Positions 62,629-64,000 of a DNA stretch of 64,000 bases are shown here, piece after piece. The stretch is from NCBI RefSeq assembly GCF_024347455.1, contig NZ_AP025484.1:1302001-1366000 (forward strand), written 5' to 3'. The notes below the pieces were generated by a model. That model saw only the letters and a list, made by a program, of their open reading frames with translations. It did not search any database and was not told where the DNA came from. Position 1 is the stretch's first letter. Each line of letters starts with the position of its first letter. The translations under genes were made by a program, and so were the position numbers. The stretch comes from Vibrio echinoideorum. Its GTDB lineage: Bacteria; Pseudomonadota; Gammaproteobacteria; Enterobacterales; Vibrionaceae.

Positions 62629-63528
62629 ATGCCTTCTTTCTCTTTTTCTCAGATCCCTGTTGGGGTTCGATTCATGATTCTCTCCGCTTTTGGATTCGCA
62701 CTGATGTCAGCTTGTGTGAAGTACATTAGCAACTACGGCATACCAGTATTCGAAATCGTCGCAGCTAGGGCGTTGGTGTCGTTGATCATCAGCTATGTCG
62801 ATGTGAAGCGCAAACGTATTTCTATTTGGGGCAACAACAAACCCCTCTTGTTCGTGCGTGGTACTGTCGGTACTGCGGCGCTAATGTGTGTTTACTATGC
62901 TGTTACCACCTTGCCATTAGCAGAAGCCACCATTCTACAATACGTGCACCCCGTATTTACCGCACTGCTGGGCGTATTATTCCTCAAAGAACGCATCCAA
63001 AAATCGACCATGATCTGCATTGCATTTTGTCTGGCAGGATTATTGGTAATGGTACAACCGAGCATGAACAGTGGAGCGAGCAGCGAGTTACCATTATTCA
63101 GTATTATGCTGGCATTATGTGGCGCGTTTGGCAGCTCGATTGCCTATGTGATTGTGAGAAAGCTTAGCCAAACTGAAGACAGCTCGGTGATCATTTTCTA
63201 CTTCCCACTGGTTGCTCTGCCAATATCAACCGTTCTTATCTGGAACGATTTTGTGTGGCCGAACCTGTTCTTAACATTGATGTTGGTGCTGGTCGGGATT
63301 TTCACACAAATAGGTCAATACGGTTTAACCAAGGCGATGCAAACCCAAGCAGCAGGTAAAGCTTCGGCTTACTCATACGTTCAGATCGTATTCTCAGCAC
63401 TATTAGGAGTGTGGGTCTTTAACGAGATTCCATCGGTTTGGACATATCTAGGTGGTGGGCTGATCGTGACAGGCGCACTAATCAATGTGTTTGGTAAACA
63501 GTTATTGGTGCCATTTAAAGCTAAGTAG
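62629..63528 (+). CDS. EamA/DMT-family permease
   Basis: A 299-residue membrane protein with ten hydrophobic helices in two EamA repeats. The first repeat includes ISNYGIPVFEIVAARALV and EATILQYVHPVFTALLGVLFLKE, the second AGKASAYSYVQIVFSALLGVWVFNE, both classic drug/metabolite transporter signatures. The substrate (amino acid, nucleotide sugar or other) cannot be told. It is monocistronic and ends before a bidirectional terminator. Confidence 0.9.
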   Translation: MPSFSFSQIPVGVRFMILSAFGFALMSACVKYISNYGIPVFEIVAARALVSLIISYVDVKRKRISIWGNNKPLLFVRGTVGTAALMCVYYAVTTLPLAEATILQYVHPVFTALLGVLFLKERIQKSTMICIAFCLAGLLVMVQPSMNSGASSELPLFSIMLALCGAFGSSIAYVIVRKLSQTEDSSVIIFYFPLVALPISTVLIWNDFVWPNLFLTLMLVLVGIFTQIGQYGLTKAMQTQAAGKASAYSYVQIVFSALLGVWVFNEIPSVWTYLGGGLIVTGALINVFGKQLLVPFKAK

Positions 63529-63560
63529 TTAGCTGTCTATAGTTAGACTTAGACGCTTAA

Positions 63561-63585
63561 GCCAAACAGCCAAACAGCCAAACAA
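63561..63585. repeat. Short 8-bp tandem repeat
   Basis: CCAAACAG repeated nearly three times just after the EamA gene; intergenic, no evident role. Confidence 0.7.
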
Positions 63586-63594
63586 ATAAGATTA

Positions 63595-63630
63595 AAAAGG
63601 GCATTGCGGAGTATTCCGCAATGCCCTTTT
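63595..63630. terminator. Bidirectional terminator between EamA and glyoxalase-family genes
   Basis: AAAAGGGCATTGCGGA and TCCGCAATGCCCTTTT, perfect arms with a 4-nt loop. Confidence 0.93.
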
Positions 63631-63714
63631 CTGTAAATCTTTCCTAGCACCCTTTATTGGACGTTTTATTTGAACAAACTCGCTCTAGCAAACCAACTCG
63701 ATTAATGAGTTTTA

Positions 63715-64000
63715 TTACGTGGCATTGCGCAGTTTAGGATCATCACTCAGGTATTCTACGAACTCGATTTCAAAACCTGCCGGATCCACAAAGTAGACGT
63801 TTTTACGGTAAGGTTCTTCCGCTCCGGGTTTGGCTATTGGGAAGCCCGCATCAATAAGACGTTCAATCACACTCTCAATATTATTGGTCACATAAGCGAA
63901 GTGAGCGAGACCAACTGAGTGTCCGGCTAAGTCTCTATTTTCACCCTCTCCATGATCACTCATTGCGATATATTGATACTCATCGCCAAAGTGCAGCCAG
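63715..64000 (-). CDS. Glyoxalase/VOC-family protein, partial
   Basis: The frame runs past the window edge: residues WLHFGDEYQYIAMSDHG precede the internal Met at 63963, so that Met is not the start. The visible ~95 residues include HFAYVTNNIESVIERL and a terminal YFVDPAGFEIEFVEY, the second beta-alpha-beta-beta-beta unit of vicinal-oxygen-chelate enzymes with the usual metal-binding His and Glu. Substrate is unknown; the N-terminal part is missing from the window. Confidence 0.85.
   Translation of the reverse strand, partial: WLHFGDEYQYIAMSDHGEGENRDLAGHSVGLAHFAYVTNNIESVIERLIDAGFPIAKPGAEEPYRKNVYFVDPAGFEIEFVEYLSDDPKLRNAT

Overview
The window looks like a Vibrio chromosome (probably the second chromosome of a Splendidus-clade or similar species; inferred from GMP reductase, a receiver/CheX protein, a MATE pump, an alpha-amylase and EamA genes of vibrio character; no rRNA gene is present to prove it). 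It falls into two parts: positions 1 to 53612 are the inside of a very large Tn7-like, type I-F3 CRISPR-associated transposon whose far end lies beyond position 1, and 53613 to 64000 are ordinary host genes.

Transposition end (39.5-53.6 kb). tnsA, tnsB and tnsC run leftward from the element end. tniQ, cas8f-cas5f, cas7f and cas6f run rightward, with no cas1, cas2 or cas3. The end next to guaC carries three TnsB-type repeats and begins with TGTTG when read inward, followed outside by the candidate target duplication TTAAA. The element sits about 20 bp after the guaC stop codon. A short array (two typical 28-bp repeats, one 32-nt spacer) is followed by a separate atypical repeat-spacer-repeat unit with its own sigma-70 promoter. 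That atypical spacer matches the 3' coding end of the adjacent guaC at 24 of 32 positions, with seven of eight mismatches at codon third positions, and the transposon end lies exactly 48 nt past the match. It is therefore very probably the homing guide. An IS21-family element with a 7-8 bp target duplication has landed between the CRISPR leader and the first typical repeat. A small C-protein-like Xre regulator is next to the array; an identical 12-bp near-palindrome covers the -10 box of both the homing-guide promoter and the promoter of a divergent winged-helix/helicase gene pair.

Cargo (1-39.3 kb). Every gene here is on the minus strand. From right to left: a CARF-domain sigma-54 activator; hsdR, hsdM and hsdS of a type I restriction system, with a near-consensus -24/-12 promoter just before hsdR; a five-gene block (919-aa YjiT/STY4851-like protein, 165-aa protein, 2109-aa DEAH helicase with a DUF1998-like zinc cluster, OLD-type AAA ATPase, PLD-like protein); a decayed small gene; a metallo-beta-lactamase-fold protein with a four-helix membrane partner; a tightly overlapping seven-gene operon of vWA, PP2C, kinase (a TerY-P type triad), SF1 helicase, winged-helix protein, coiled-coil McrB-like AAA+ and DUF2357/zinc-ribbon protein; and a radical SAM, PHP phosphoesterase, phosphoribosyltransferase and double glycosyltransferase operon cut by the window edge. 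This is a defence island carried by a guide-directed transposon. The roles of the three non-restriction blocks are inferred from domains.

Host flank (53.6-64 kb): guaC, a long non-coding stretch, PAS and receiver-CheX genes, a small membrane protein, a Spy/CpxP-like periplasmic protein, a MATE pump with a divergent LysR regulator, a secreted alpha-amylase, an EamA permease and the edge of a glyoxalase-family gene.
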